Source: Dehalococcoidia bacterium
GTDB taxonomy: Bacteria; Chloroflexota; Dehalococcoidia; GIF9; AB-539-J10
Reading direction: 5' to 3'
Assembly (NCBI GenBank): GCA_023229725.1
Contig: JALNYR010000024.1
Location: forward strand, 1 to 22,010
DNA length: 22,010 nt
Under the pieces are notes generated by a model. It made no database searches, was not told where the DNA came from, and saw nothing but the letters and a program-made list of their open reading frames with translations. Each line of letters begins with the position of its first letter. The stretch's first letter is position 1. A program made the position numbers and the translations under genes. Positions 6,757-14,616 of the stretch are shown in pieces.

Positions 6757-7908
6757 TCAGAACACCGTGCCCGACACCCAGATGTCCGGGTAGCCGCTGT
6801 ATCCGAGGGCTTCGGCCTTCGTCGTATGCCCTGACGCCACCGACAGCATCTCGGCGTAGAGCCGGCGGCCGTGTTCCTCCATCGGGGCATCGCTGAACAC
6901 GTTCACCAGCATATCGATGTGCTCCGAGAGGTGCTCCGCGGTGCGCGGATTTGCCGTAATCTTGATAACCGGCACGAACGGGAATCCCTGCGGGGCGCCG
7001 ATGCCTGTGGCAAACATGATTATCTGTGCTCCCGTGGCTGCCAGCGCGGTGACCGCCTTGGGCTCCTGGCCCGGGCTGTCGATGAGGTAGAGCCCTTTGC
7101 CCGTGGCGCGCTCGCCATGCTCCAGCACTCCCCTGATGGTCGTCGTTCCGCCTTTCACGATGGCGCCCAGGGACTTCTCCTCGATGGTGCTGAGTCCTGC
7201 CGCGATGTTGCCGCGAGACGGGTTGGCGCCGCGGATGTCGACTCCGAGTATGCCGGCGCGTTTCTCAACATCGGTCACTATCTCGCATATGCGCTTGCAC
7301 ACCTGCTCGCTCTCGGCACGCCGGCAGAGGATATGTTCGGTGCCGAGCATCTCCGGCGTCTCGCCGAAGACGCAGGTGCCGCCGGCCTTGACGACCATGT
7401 CGCACATGGCGCCGATGGCCGGGTTGGCCACGATGCCCTGCGTCGTGTCCGATGCGCCGCACTTGACGCCGATGATGAGGTGCGAGTCGTCGATTTCTTC
7501 GCGTTGCTGTCCGGAGATGGCGGCGAGCATGCCGCGCGCGATGCGTCCTCCTTCTTCGACGGCCTTGCTTGCGCCGCCTATCTTCTGCAGGACGACGTTC
7601 TCGACGGGCTTGCCTGTCTTCGCGATGGCCTCACGTATATCGTCAGCCGGCCCCTCGCAGCCGAGGCTCACAAGCAGGACCGCTCCGAGGTTGGGGTGTG
7701 CGCCAAGGTTGCTCAACGTGCGGCGCACGAGGGTCGCGTCAGAGCCCGGGTTGCCGCAGCCCTGCTGGTGGACGAAGGTGGCGCTGCCGGGCACCCGGTC
7801 GGAAATCCACCTGGCGATATCGTTGGCGCGGGCCACCGTCGAGATGATGCCCACGTAGTTCCGAACGCCCACGTCTCCATTGGGTCGCACGTATCCTCGA
7901 AAGCTCAT
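6757..7908 (-). CDS. UxaA-family hydro-lyase, large domain only (altronate dehydratase / sulfolactate sulfo-lyase SuyB-like)
   Basis: The 383-aa protein begins with SFRGYVRPNGDVGVRNYVG, the entry to the large catalytic domain of the altronate/galactarate dehydratase family, followed by HQQGCG (47-52), LGCEGP, GVKCGASDTTQG, then ANPSRGNIAAGLSTIEEKSLG and FATGIGAPQGFPFVPVIKIT. Family members remove water from sugar acids (UxaA, GarD) or sulfite from sulfolactate (SuyAB). In these enzymes the small SAF domain is either fused at the N-terminus or encoded by a separate small-subunit gene; here it is neither fused nor adjacent, so the partner must lie elsewhere or be absent. The ATG at 7908 is chosen for AGGAGG 4 nt upstream; upstream in-frame sequence is promoter. 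It is co-directional with etfBA-glcD, suggesting that its substrate or product feeds the hydroxyacid dehydrogenase. Family is firm, substrate unknown. Confidence 0.85.
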   Translation of the reverse strand: MSFRGYVRPNGDVGVRNYVGIISTVARANDIARWISDRVPGSATFVHQQGCGNPGSDATLVRRTLSNLGAHPNLGAVLLVSLGCEGPADDIREAIAKTGKPVENVVLQKIGGASKAVEEGGRIARGMLAAISGQQREEIDDSHLIIGVKCGASDTTQGIVANPAIGAMCDMVVKAGGTCVFGETPEMLGTEHILCRRAESEQVCKRICEIVTDVEKRAGILGVDIRGANPSRGNIAAGLSTIEEKSLGAIVKGGTTTIRGVLEHGERATGKGLYLIDSPGQEPKAVTALAATGAQIIMFATGIGAPQGFPFVPVIKITANPRTAEHLSEHIDMLVNVFSDAPMEEHGRRLYAEMLSVASGHTTKAEALGYSGYPDIWVSGTVF

Positions 7909-8000
7909 GCTGCCTCCTGTCGGTCGCGGGTTCGGCATCGGTTCCGGGCGCCTGCGCACGGGGCGCCAGCGCGGCCGCAGTCGAACCTTCCGGTCGCGAC

Positions 8001-8029
8001 ATTGTATGTGCTCGCGGTCGTATCGTCCA
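8001..8029 (-). promoter_or_regulatory. Promoter of the UxaA-like gene
   Basis: On the minus strand TGGACG (8029-8024) and TACAAT (8006-8001) are separated by 17 bp. The leader is about 85 nt. It is divergent from the cca promoter about 40 bp away. Confidence 0.65.
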
Positions 8030-8064
8030 CCCGGCGTCATGCGTCCATCTGCGAACGGAGCCGG

Positions 8065-8073
8065 TGCTATAAT
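8065..8073 (+). promoter_or_regulatory. Extended -10 promoter of the tRNA nucleotidyltransferase gene
   Basis: TGcTATAAT is a perfect extended -10 element. No -35 is visible at the expected distance, as is normal for extended -10 promoters. The predicted start lies only 10-17 nt before the GTG/ATG candidates and no Shine-Dalgarno is seen, so the leader is very short. Confidence 0.65.
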
Positions 8074-8090
8074 CGGCCGCAGCAACGCTG

Positions 8091-9347
8091 GTGCGTATGA
8101 ATCTATCAGCTGAACTCGAGAGATGGCTCTTGCCCGGGACCCGCGAGCTCCTGGTGCGCGTCGGGTCGCGCGCTGCCGACCTCGGTTGCCGGGCGTTCCT
8201 CGTGGGAGGACCGGTTCGCGACCTGCTGCTGGGACGGCCGTGCCTGGACATGGATGTGGTGGTAGAGGGAGATGCCGTGGCCCTCGCGCGGGCGGCCGTC
8301 GAGCCGGGGGAACCCGCGCCGGTCCTTCATGTCGACTTCGGTACGGCGACGCTCGTCTCGGGCGCCACGCGAGTTGACCTCGTCACCGCGCGCGCGGAGT
8401 CGTACCACTGGCCCGGCGCGCTGCCGGCGGTGCGTGCCGGAGACATCCATCAGGACCTCGCGCGTCGCGATTTCAGCATCCATGCCATGGCGCTCGTGTT
8501 GAACGGCGAGCGTCGCGGGGATGTGCTCGACCCGCACGGCGGCCGTGGCGACCTCGAACACGGCCTGCTGCGTGTGCTCCACGAGCAGAGCTTCATCGAC
8601 GATGCCACCCGGATGCTGCGGGGCGTGCGCTACGAGCAGCGCTTCGGGTTTGCCTTCGAGCCCCGGACGCTGTCCTTGCTTGAAAGGGACCTCACGTGCC
8701 TTGACACCATCAGCGGCGACCGCGTCCGCCACGAACTGGAGCGTACCTTTGACGAGGCGGAACCTGAACAGGCGCTGCAGCGACTGGACGTGCTGCGTTT
8801 GCTGAGCGCGCTGCATCCCGGCCTTCGCTTCGGACCGGAGAAGGCGCGCGCGCTGGCCGGCGCTCGACGTGAGCCGCTGTCGACTGCACAGCTGCAGGGC
8901 GTCAGCTGGTGCCTGCTCGGGTGGGGCATGGATGCGGCGATGCTCGAGTCGCTGCGCGTGCGCCTCACGCTGAGACGGTCTATTGTGAATGACATCGCCG
9001 ATGCGCTCGCAGTGGCGGGGCTTGAGATGCAGCTCGACCGGCCGGACCTCGAGCCATCCGCGGTCTTCGACTTGCTGCATGGTCGCAGTCACGTCGCCCT
9101 GCTGACGGCCGGGTTGCTCCTCAGCCGTCCGGCGGCTCGACGGAGCATCGCCCTGTACCTCTCGCGGCTCCGCCACGTGCGTCCCGCGCTTGCGGGTGAG
9201 GACCTGCGGCAGCTCGGATTCAGTGACGGGCCGGCGATGGGAGATGCGCTGACGGCGCTGCGTGCGGCGCGGCTGAACGGGGAGGTCGCGTCGCGGGCGG
9301 ACGAAGTGGAGCTGGCGCGGCGGTTGCTCGGCACGGGCGGTCGCTAG
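8091..9347 (+). CDS. cca: tRNA nucleotidyltransferase (CCA-adding / poly(A) polymerase family, class II)
   Basis: The 418-aa protein has the class II nucleotidyltransferase head: FLVGGPVRDLLLG (GGxVRD at 39-44), the metal-binding DMD (53-55), RRDFSIHAMAL (125-135) for nucleotide recognition, and DPHGGRGDLEHGLLRVLH followed by SFIDDATRMLRGVRYEQRFGF. It matures tRNA 3' ends by adding CCA, or only part of it in lineages that split the task. No HD domain is seen. The C-terminal half is diverged helical sequence of normal length. Translation may begin at GTG 8091 or ATG 8097; neither has a ribosome site. Its stop codon shares the 4-bp CTAG with the stop of the convergent ispE. Confidence in the family is high; CCA- versus A- or CC-adding activity cannot be told from these motifs. 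Confidence 0.9.
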   Translation: MRMNLSAELERWLLPGTRELLVRVGSRAADLGCRAFLVGGPVRDLLLGRPCLDMDVVVEGDAVALARAAVEPGEPAPVLHVDFGTATLVSGATRVDLVTARAESYHWPGALPAVRAGDIHQDLARRDFSIHAMALVLNGERRGDVLDPHGGRGDLEHGLLRVLHEQSFIDDATRMLRGVRYEQRFGFAFEPRTLSLLERDLTCLDTISGDRVRHELERTFDEAEPEQALQRLDVLRLLSALHPGLRFGPEKARALAGARREPLSTAQLQGVSWCLLGWGMDAAMLESLRVRLTLRRSIVNDIADALAVAGLEMQLDRPDLEPSAVFDLLHGRSHVALLTAGLLLSRPAARRSIALYLSRLRHVRPALAGEDLRQLGFSDGPAMGDALTALRAARLNGEVASRADEVELARRLLGTGGR

Positions 9348-10216
9348 GCGTCACGAACCGACTGCGGCGCCGCCGGCGCCATGGTCTGCACCACGAAGAC
9401 TCGATGCTCTCGACCCGCCAGGCGTGTCGCCGCTGCCGCGGCCGCCGCCCGTGACGGGAGGAGCGCGTAGAGGCAGGGCCCTGAACCCGCCAGGTGGACG
9501 CGCACGCCGACTGCATCCTCGAGCAACGCACGGTCGTGCGCCAGGCCGGGGAACACCTCATCAGCCACGTTCTCGAAGGCGTTGTGCATGAGGTCTTCCG
9601 GCACGCGCCTGCCTCGTTCCAGCGCGAAGGCGGCCGCGCGGACGAACTGGCCCCGTGTGAACAGCTCCGGGCGGAGCCGTCGGTACATCAGTCCTGTCTT
9701 GCCGCGTATGACAGGGGCGGCCGGCGCCAGAAGCACCACGTGCATGGAGGGGTGGTTGGTGAGGGGGTGCACTACTTCCCCCTTGCCCTCGACGAGCACG
9801 GTGCCGCCGCGCAGAAACAGCGGCACGTCTGAGCCCAGCTCCGCGGCGAGCGTCTCAAGCCGGTCGGCCGGGGCATCGATGGCCCAGAGGCGGTTCAGCG
9901 CCAGGAGTGTTGCAGCGGCATCGCTGCTGCCCCCGCCCAGCCCCGCTCCCCACGGTATCCGCTTCTCAAGGTGCATCCGCGCACCGGCCCGGATGCCGAA
10001 CCTTTCGCGCAGCAGGCTCGCGGCGCGTGTCACGAGATTGTCCTGGACGAGTTCCGGCGCACTGCAGGTGAAGTGGAGGTCGTCGGCAGGCTCGAATGAC
10101 AGCGCGTCGCACAGGTCCACTGTCTGCGCGATGCTGGAGATGATGTGGTAGTCCTCGCGACGCTCCAGCACCTCGAGCACGAGGTTCACCTTTGCGGGAG
10201 CGTGGACGGTCAGCAC
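9344..10216 (-). CDS. ispE: 4-diphosphocytidyl-2-C-methyl-D-erythritol kinase
   Basis: The GHMP-kinase signatures are present: APAKVNL near the N-terminus (Lys9, Asn11) and the ATP loop PWGAGLGGGSSDAA (88-101), with a C-terminal AGSGPCLYAL glycine loop. IspE phosphorylates CDP-methylerythritol in the MEP isoprenoid pathway. The usual DGYH of the substrate pocket reads EDYH. The GTG start at 10216 is preferred over an upstream ATG because GGAGGG lies exactly 6 nt before it (10228-10223) and it gives the 290-aa length usual for the family. It overlaps the last 7 nt of ksgA, indicating translational coupling. The stop is interlocked with that of cca. Confidence 0.93.
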   Translation of the reverse strand: MLTVHAPAKVNLVLEVLERREDYHIISSIAQTVDLCDALSFEPADDLHFTCSAPELVQDNLVTRAASLLRERFGIRAGARMHLEKRIPWGAGLGGGSSDAAATLLALNRLWAIDAPADRLETLAAELGSDVPLFLRGGTVLVEGKGEVVHPLTNHPSMHVVLLAPAAPVIRGKTGLMYRRLRPELFTRGQFVRAAAFALERGRRVPEDLMHNAFENVADEVFPGLAHDRALLEDAVGVRVHLAGSGPCLYALLPSRAAAAAAATRLAGREHRVFVVQTMAPAAPQSVRDA

Positions 10217-11103
10217 GGCTGGCCCTCCGGTGACGGCATGTCGCGGTAGATGCGCCAGAGGCGCGCCCATTCCTCCACCGTGAGTGTCTCGGGTCGTCGG
10301 GTGGTGTCGATGTCGCCCTTCTGCAGCAGGGTCTCTATCTGCTGCCGCGGAACGGAGAGGCCGTGGCCGAAGGAGTTGTGCAGCTGTTTGCGCGGGGAGT
10401 GGAAGCCGGCCGCGACGAAGTCGAGGAACGGCGTCACCTCCGGCTGGTCGATGAGAGGCGACTCGAGGGCCTCCAGCTTGAGGACGAGGGAGTCGACCTT
10501 CGGATGCGGGTAGAAGCTCTGCGCCGAGACGCGCCGCACGACGGTCGGATGTGAGAATGCCTGCACGCTGACGCTCAGCAGGCTCATGTCTCCGGGCTTC
10601 GCGACGATGGCGCGGCCCACTTCTTCCTGCACCATGACGACCATCAGCCGGGGCGGCCGCTCCGCGTGCAGGAAGTGGCGCAGCACCGGCGACGTGATGT
10701 AGTAGGGCAGGTTGGCAACCACCTTGTACGCCGATGCGCGTCGTCGACTGTGCCGCTCCAGCAGCCCGCCCGGTGGCAGCTGCAGGATGTCGCCCTCGAC
10801 GACCGTCACGTTGTCCGCGCCGTGGAGCGATTCCCGCAGCACCTCCACCATGCGCGGGTCCAGCTCGACCGCGATGACCTCTCCGGCGCTGGCGCGCAGT
10901 TCCGTGGTCAGGAGGCCGGTGCCGGGGCCGACCTCGATGACCGTGTCGTCCCCGGTGAGGCCGGCCGCCGCGGCGATGGACCTCAGTATGCCCCGGTCGA
11001 CCAGGAAGTGCTGGCCCAGCCGCTTGTCGGCGCGCACCTCGTGCCGCAGCAGGAGGTCCTTCAGCTCCGACTTCGTGCTCTGGCCGGGTTCGCTTGCAGT
11101 CAT
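10210..11103 (-). CDS. ksgA: 16S rRNA (adenine1518/1519-N6)-dimethyltransferase
   Basis: The 297-aa protein has the RsmA/KsgA pattern: RLGQHFLVD (28-36), SAM motif I VIEVGPGTG (55-63), AVELDPRM, GDILQLP, the catalytic NLPYYI (131-136) and FYPHPKVDS. It dimethylates two adjacent adenines in the 3' hairpin of 16S rRNA during 30S maturation. An upstream open stretch to 11205 exists, but the ATG at 11103 gives the family N-terminus and sits 8 nt after an extended -10 element, so the mRNA is probably leaderless. It forms an overlapping pair with ispE, an arrangement common in bacteria. Confidence 0.95.
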   Translation of the reverse strand: MTASEPGQSTKSELKDLLLRHEVRADKRLGQHFLVDRGILRSIAAAAGLTGDDTVIEVGPGTGLLTTELRASAGEVIAVELDPRMVEVLRESLHGADNVTVVEGDILQLPPGGLLERHSRRRASAYKVVANLPYYITSPVLRHFLHAERPPRLMVVMVQEEVGRAIVAKPGDMSLLSVSVQAFSHPTVVRRVSAQSFYPHPKVDSLVLKLEALESPLIDQPEVTPFLDFVAAGFHSPRKQLHNSFGHGLSVPRQQIETLLQKGDIDTTRRPETLTVEEWARLWRIYRDMPSPEGQPC

Positions 11104-11111
11104 CTGTGGCA

Positions 11112-11120
11112 ATGCTAACA
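11112..11120 (-). promoter_or_regulatory. Extended -10 element of ksgA-ispE, probable leaderless start
   Basis: TGtTAGCAT on the minus strand ends 8 nt before the ksgA ATG, so transcription would start at or 1-2 nt before the start codon. No Shine-Dalgarno is present, consistent with a leaderless mRNA. Confidence 0.5.
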
Positions 11121-11193
11121 CGTTGCCGTGTGAGCGGGCGGCGGCGCGGCGATGCAGGGGAGCACTCCGTGCGCAGGCGTGACCGGCCCGCGA

Positions 11194-11222
11194 TTGACTG
11201 AGCACGGCGCTGCTCCTACAAT
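11194..11222 (+). promoter_or_regulatory. Sigma-70-type promoter of the FAD oxidoreductase gene
   Basis: TTGACT (11194-11199) and TACAAT (11217-11222) are spaced by 17 bp. GGGAGGG at 11231-11237 lies 5 nt before the ATG at 11243. The promoter is divergent from that of ksgA. Confidence 0.8.
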
Positions 11223-11242
11223 CGCCGTGGGGGAGGGATGCG

Positions 11243-12643
11243 ATGACCGCAGGTGCTCGTCCTGGAAACGACTACGACGTCATCATCGTCGGCGCCGGCA
11301 CGTCGGGCATATTCGCCGCTCTCGAGCTGGCGGATTCCGGCCTCCGGGTATTGCTGCTGGAGAAGGGCAGCGACCTTGAGGACCGTACCTGTCCCCTCCG
11401 AAAGGGTGCCGCGAAGTGCCTCTCCTGCCGGCCCTGCCGCATGGTGAGCGGCTTCGGGGGCGCCGGAGCGTACAGCGACGGGAAGCTGACGCTGTCGCCG
11501 GAGGTGGGTGGTCGCCTCGGCGCGCTGCTGGACCCCGCCGTTCTGCGTGAACTCATCGACTACGTCGACTCCGTCTACGTCCGCTTCGGGGCGCCCGACC
11601 GCGTCTTCGGCGTCGGCCCTGAGGTCGATGCCCTCGTTACCCGCGCGACGCTTGCCGGCCTGCGTCTCGTGCCGGTGCGGCTGCGCCACCTCGGGTGCGA
11701 GTACTGCGGGCGCGTGCTGGAAGCGATGCGCTCGCATCTGCGCGACAGAATTGACATAAGAACGCGCACCAACGTGGTGGAGGTGGACTGCGATGACGAA
11801 GGCGTGAAGGGCGTGCGCACGGCCTCGGGAGAGGTGCTGACCTGTCGCTTCCTCATCTGCGCTCCGGGACGCGAGGGTGCTGAATGGCTCACCGGCATAG
11901 CCGGGCGGCACGGCCTCGTGATGGAGACCAACCCGGTCGATGTTGGAGTAAGGGTCGAATTGCCGGCGCCTGTCACCGCGGAACTGAGCCGCGTTCTCTA
12001 CGAGGCGAAGCTCGAGTACTACTCGCCGACGTTCGACGACCGGGTCCGCACGTTCTGCATGTGCCCGAACGGCGAGGTTGTGCTGGAGTCCACCGGCGGC
12101 GCGGACCCCGTCGTGAGCGTGAACGGCGTGGGGTACGCCGAGCGGAAGACGCCGAACACGAACTTCGCGGTGCTGGTATCGACGTCCTTCACGGAGCCGT
12201 TCCACGAGCCCATCGCCTACGGCAAGTACCTCGCCCGGCTGGCGAACCTGCTCAGCGGCGGCGTCCTGGTGCAAAGGCTGGGCGACCTGCTGTCGGGGCG
12301 CCGCTCGACCGCGGAGCGGATAAGCCGCAGCCTCGTGCGTCCGACGCTGGCGGCGGCAACACCCGGCGACCTCAGCTTCGTGCTGCCGTACCGCTACCTG
12401 ACGGATATCGTCGAGATGCTCAAGGCGCTCGACGTTCTCGCGCCCGGCGTCGCCTCGGCGCACACGCTGCTCTATGGAGTGGAGGTCAAGTTCTACTCCG
12501 GCAGACTCGAGCTGGGCCCGTGTCTCGAGACCGGCATCAGGAACATGTTCGCCGTCGGCGACGGCGCCGGCGTCAGCCGCGGCCTGGTGCAGGCGTCGGT
12601 CTCGGGCGTTGTCGCCGCGCGCGAGGTGCGGGCACGGGCGTGA
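11243..12643 (+). CDS. FAD-dependent oxidoreductase of the COG2509 type
   Basis: The 466-aa protein opens with a Rossmann FAD fold, DVIIVGAGTSGIFAALEL (12-29), then four cysteines (50, 59, 62, 65) just before SGFGGAGAYSDGKL (69-82). Later it has FCMCPNGEVV and NTNFAVLVS, and it ends with NMFAVGDGAGVSRGLVQASVSG, the second FAD loop. These are hallmarks of COG2509, a widespread family annotated only as uncharacterised FAD-dependent dehydrogenases. The segment usually reading H-x-GTD is HLGCEYCG here, adding another CxxC pair (152, 155). The Cys cluster could hold metal or form disulfides. It stands alone after a strong promoter and is not clearly part of an operon. Substrate and physiological role are unknown. 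Confidence 0.8.
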   Translation: MTAGARPGNDYDVIIVGAGTSGIFAALELADSGLRVLLLEKGSDLEDRTCPLRKGAAKCLSCRPCRMVSGFGGAGAYSDGKLTLSPEVGGRLGALLDPAVLRELIDYVDSVYVRFGAPDRVFGVGPEVDALVTRATLAGLRLVPVRLRHLGCEYCGRVLEAMRSHLRDRIDIRTRTNVVEVDCDDEGVKGVRTASGEVLTCRFLICAPGREGAEWLTGIAGRHGLVMETNPVDVGVRVELPAPVTAELSRVLYEAKLEYYSPTFDDRVRTFCMCPNGEVVLESTGGADPVVSVNGVGYAERKTPNTNFAVLVSTSFTEPFHEPIAYGKYLARLANLLSGGVLVQRLGDLLSGRRSTAERISRSLVRPTLAAATPGDLSFVLPYRYLTDIVEMLKALDVLAPGVASAHTLLYGVEVKFYSGRLELGPCLETGIRNMFAVGDGAGVSRGLVQASVSGVVAAREVRARA

Positions 12644-12752
12644 ATAGACCCGCTCTACAGTTGGCACAGTGTTGAAGGCCGCTGTCCCGCCGGCGTGCTG
12701 AGCGCTCAGAACGTCACGGTGGGGTGGCCCCGCCCCTCGCCGTCCGGATGTC

Positions 12753-12781
12753 TTGATAACGATTGAAGCCGTTGCTACACT
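12753..12781 (+). promoter_or_regulatory. Sigma-70-type promoter of fbp-rdgB
   Basis: TTGATA (12753-12758) and TACACT (12776-12781) are separated by 17 bp. About 80 nt of leader follow before the GTG start at 12867, which has AAAGGAGG at 12854-12861. Confidence 0.75.
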
Positions 12782-12866
12782 TGCGACGGGTGCTCCCCCA
12801 CTTCCTCTGTGTTGACTGAGTCTCTCCAACTGCCCGTGTGCGTGGCAATCGAGAAAGGAGGCCGGC

Positions 12867-13970
12867 GTGGACGTAACGCTGAGCGCGATCAAGGCCGACA
12901 TCGGTGGTTGGGTCGGCCACTCGGTGACCCATCCCGATACGCTTGCCAGAGCTGAAGAGCTGATGGCGGCGGCCAAGAGGCAGGGCGTCATCCTGGACTA
13001 CCGTGTGATGAATTGCGGCGACGACCTGCAGCTCATCATGACGCACCAGCACGGTGAGGACTCAGAGGTCATCCATCGTCTTGCCTGGGAGACCTTCAGC
13101 AGGTGCACCGAGGTCGCGAAGCGCCTCAAGCTGCACGGAGCGGGCCAGGACCTGCTGACGGACGCGTTCTCGGGCAACGTGAAGGGGATGGGGCCCGGGC
13201 TGGCGGAGATGACCGTCACCGAGCGGGAAGCCGAGACCGTCATCGTGTTCATGGCGGACAAGACGGCGTCGGGCGCCTGGAACCTCCCTCTGTTCCGCAT
13301 GTTCGCCGACCCGTTCAACACCCCCGGACTCGTCATCGCTCCGAACCTCCACTGCGGATTCAGCTTCGAGGTTCACGATGTCATGGCCGCGAAGAAGATA
13401 GTGTTCAACAGCCCGGAAGAGGTCTACGACATGCTCGTCTACCTCGGCTCCCCGGGCCATTTCGCCGTCAAGAACGTCTACCACCGGGACTCGAAGCAGA
13501 TAGCGGCTTCGGCCTCGACCCAGAAGCTCAGCATGCTCGCCGGCCGGTACGTGGGCAAGGACGACCCGGTGCTGGTCGTCCGCTGCCAGGGAACGTTCCC
13601 CGCGGTAGGGGAAGTCCTCGAGGCGTTCTCGAGCGTCAATATCGTTGAGGGCTGGATGCGCGGCTCGCACAACGGCCCGCTGATGCCGGTCGGCTTCGCT
13701 TCGGCGAAGTGCACCCGGTTTGACGGTCCGCCGCGCTGCATAGCCGCCGGCTTCCAGCTGGCCAACGGGACGCTCATCGGCCCGTGCGATATGTTTGGCG
13801 ATGTGGCGTTCGACCCCGCCAGAGAGAAGGCGCTGCAGGTGGCCGACATCCTGCGGACGATGGGCCCGTTCGAGCCGCACCGGCTGCCGCTCGACCAGAT
13901 GGAATACACGACCATGCCCGAAGTGAGCAAGAGGCTCGCGCCGAGGTTCGTGCCGATAGATGACGACTAG
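12867..13970 (+). CDS. fbp: Bifunctional fructose-1,6-bisphosphate aldolase/phosphatase (class V FBPase)
   Basis: The 367-aa protein matches the archaeal-type FBP aldolase/phosphatase end to end. Metal ligands known in Thermoproteus are all present one residue earlier: Asp11, His18, Asp52, Asp53, Gln94, Asp131, with Lys132. The Schiff-base lysine Lys231 and its partner Tyr228 lie in AGRYVGKDDPV, and Tyr347 lies in MEYTT. GWMRGSHNGPLMPV and the terminal GPFEPHRLPL are also conserved. The enzyme joins DHAP and glyceraldehyde-3-phosphate and then dephosphorylates the product to fructose-6-phosphate, making gluconeogenesis one-way. The GTG start is set by AAAGGAGG 5 nt upstream. It overlaps rdgB by 11 nt. 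In bacteria this form occurs mainly in deep or thermophilic/anaerobic lineages. Confidence 0.95.
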   Translation: MDVTLSAIKADIGGWVGHSVTHPDTLARAEELMAAAKRQGVILDYRVMNCGDDLQLIMTHQHGEDSEVIHRLAWETFSRCTEVAKRLKLHGAGQDLLTDAFSGNVKGMGPGLAEMTVTEREAETVIVFMADKTASGAWNLPLFRMFADPFNTPGLVIAPNLHCGFSFEVHDVMAAKKIVFNSPEEVYDMLVYLGSPGHFAVKNVYHRDSKQIAASASTQKLSMLAGRYVGKDDPVLVVRCQGTFPAVGEVLEAFSSVNIVEGWMRGSHNGPLMPVGFASAKCTRFDGPPRCIAAGFQLANGTLIGPCDMFGDVAFDPAREKALQVADILRTMGPFEPHRLPLDQMEYTTMPEVSKRLAPRFVPIDDD

Positions 13971-14580
13971 GCCGCGGCTGTTGATTGCCAGCGCGAACCG
14001 GGGCAAGGTGGCGGAGTACCGGTCCCTTCTGCAAGGGCTCGAGTGCGAGCTCGTGTCTCTCCCGGACGTCGGCATCAGCGCCGCTGTGGAGGAGACCGGG
14101 GCAAGCTATGCGGAGAATGCCCGCATGAAGGCCGTGGCGTGCGCCGCGCAGTCGGGGCTCGTGACGCTGGCAGATGACTCGGGCCTCGAGGTGGATGCTC
14201 TCGGCGGAGAGCCGGGCATCTACTCGGCACGCTACGCCGGCGACGGCGCCACCGATGCCGAGCGTGTGGCCTTTCTGCTGCGCAAGCTCGAGGGAGTCCC
14301 CGCCGAACGCCGCGGTGCGCGATTCGTGTGTGTCATCGCAGTCTCAACCCCGGAGGGCGACGTCACGTACTGTCGTGGTGAGTGCCCCGGCAGAATTGCG
14401 ACCGCGCCGCGCGGGGCGAACGGCTTCGGCTACGACCCGGCGTTCCTGCTTCCCGACCGGGGTCTGACCATGGCGGAGCTGCCGCCGGGGGAGAAGGACC
14501 GCGTCAGCCACCGGGGCAGGGCGGCCATGCTGGCGCGAGGCGTCATTCGTGGATTCATTGACGCCGGTAGGTGTCGATAG
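13960..14580 (+). CDS. rdgB: XTP/dITP pyrophosphatase (RdgB/HAM1)
   Basis: The 206-aa protein has the HAM1 signatures: IASANRGKVAEY, the substrate loop LADDSGLEVDALGGEPGIYSARYAG, GFGYDPAFLLP and SHRGRA near the C-terminus. It hydrolyses non-canonical purine triphosphates (XTP, dITP) to monophosphates, keeping them out of DNA and RNA. Its start codon lies inside the last codons of fbp (11-nt overlap), so it is translationally coupled. Its last 23 bp hold the -35 box of dnaN. Confidence 0.95.
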   Translation: MTTRPRLLIASANRGKVAEYRSLLQGLECELVSLPDVGISAAVEETGASYAENARMKAVACAAQSGLVTLADDSGLEVDALGGEPGIYSARYAGDGATDAERVAFLLRKLEGVPAERRGARFVCVIAVSTPEGDVTYCRGECPGRIATAPRGANGFGYDPAFLLPDRGLTMAELPPGEKDRVSHRGRAAMLARGVIRGFIDAGRCR

Positions 14581-14586
14581 TATCAT
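14558..14586 (+). promoter_or_regulatory. Sigma-70-type promoter of dnaN
   Basis: TTGACG (14558-14563, inside rdgB) and TATCAT (14581-14586, immediately after the rdgB stop) are exactly 17 bp apart. The leader is about 25 nt and contains GGAGGAGGT at 14601-14609. Confidence 0.8.
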
Positions 14587-14616
14587 GTGGGCCCCCAAAG
14601 GGAGGAGGTAGGCGCA

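Noticed and set aside
6871..8100. 409-codon plus-strand frame opposite the UxaA-like gene
   Set aside because: The minus-strand protein has complete family motifs and a good ribosome site. The plus frame has neither.
11216..12991. 591-codon open frame on the minus strand
   Set aside because: It lies opposite the FAD oxidoreductase gene, has Arg/His/Ala-rich composition and no domain. GC-rich coding strands routinely leave the opposite frame open.
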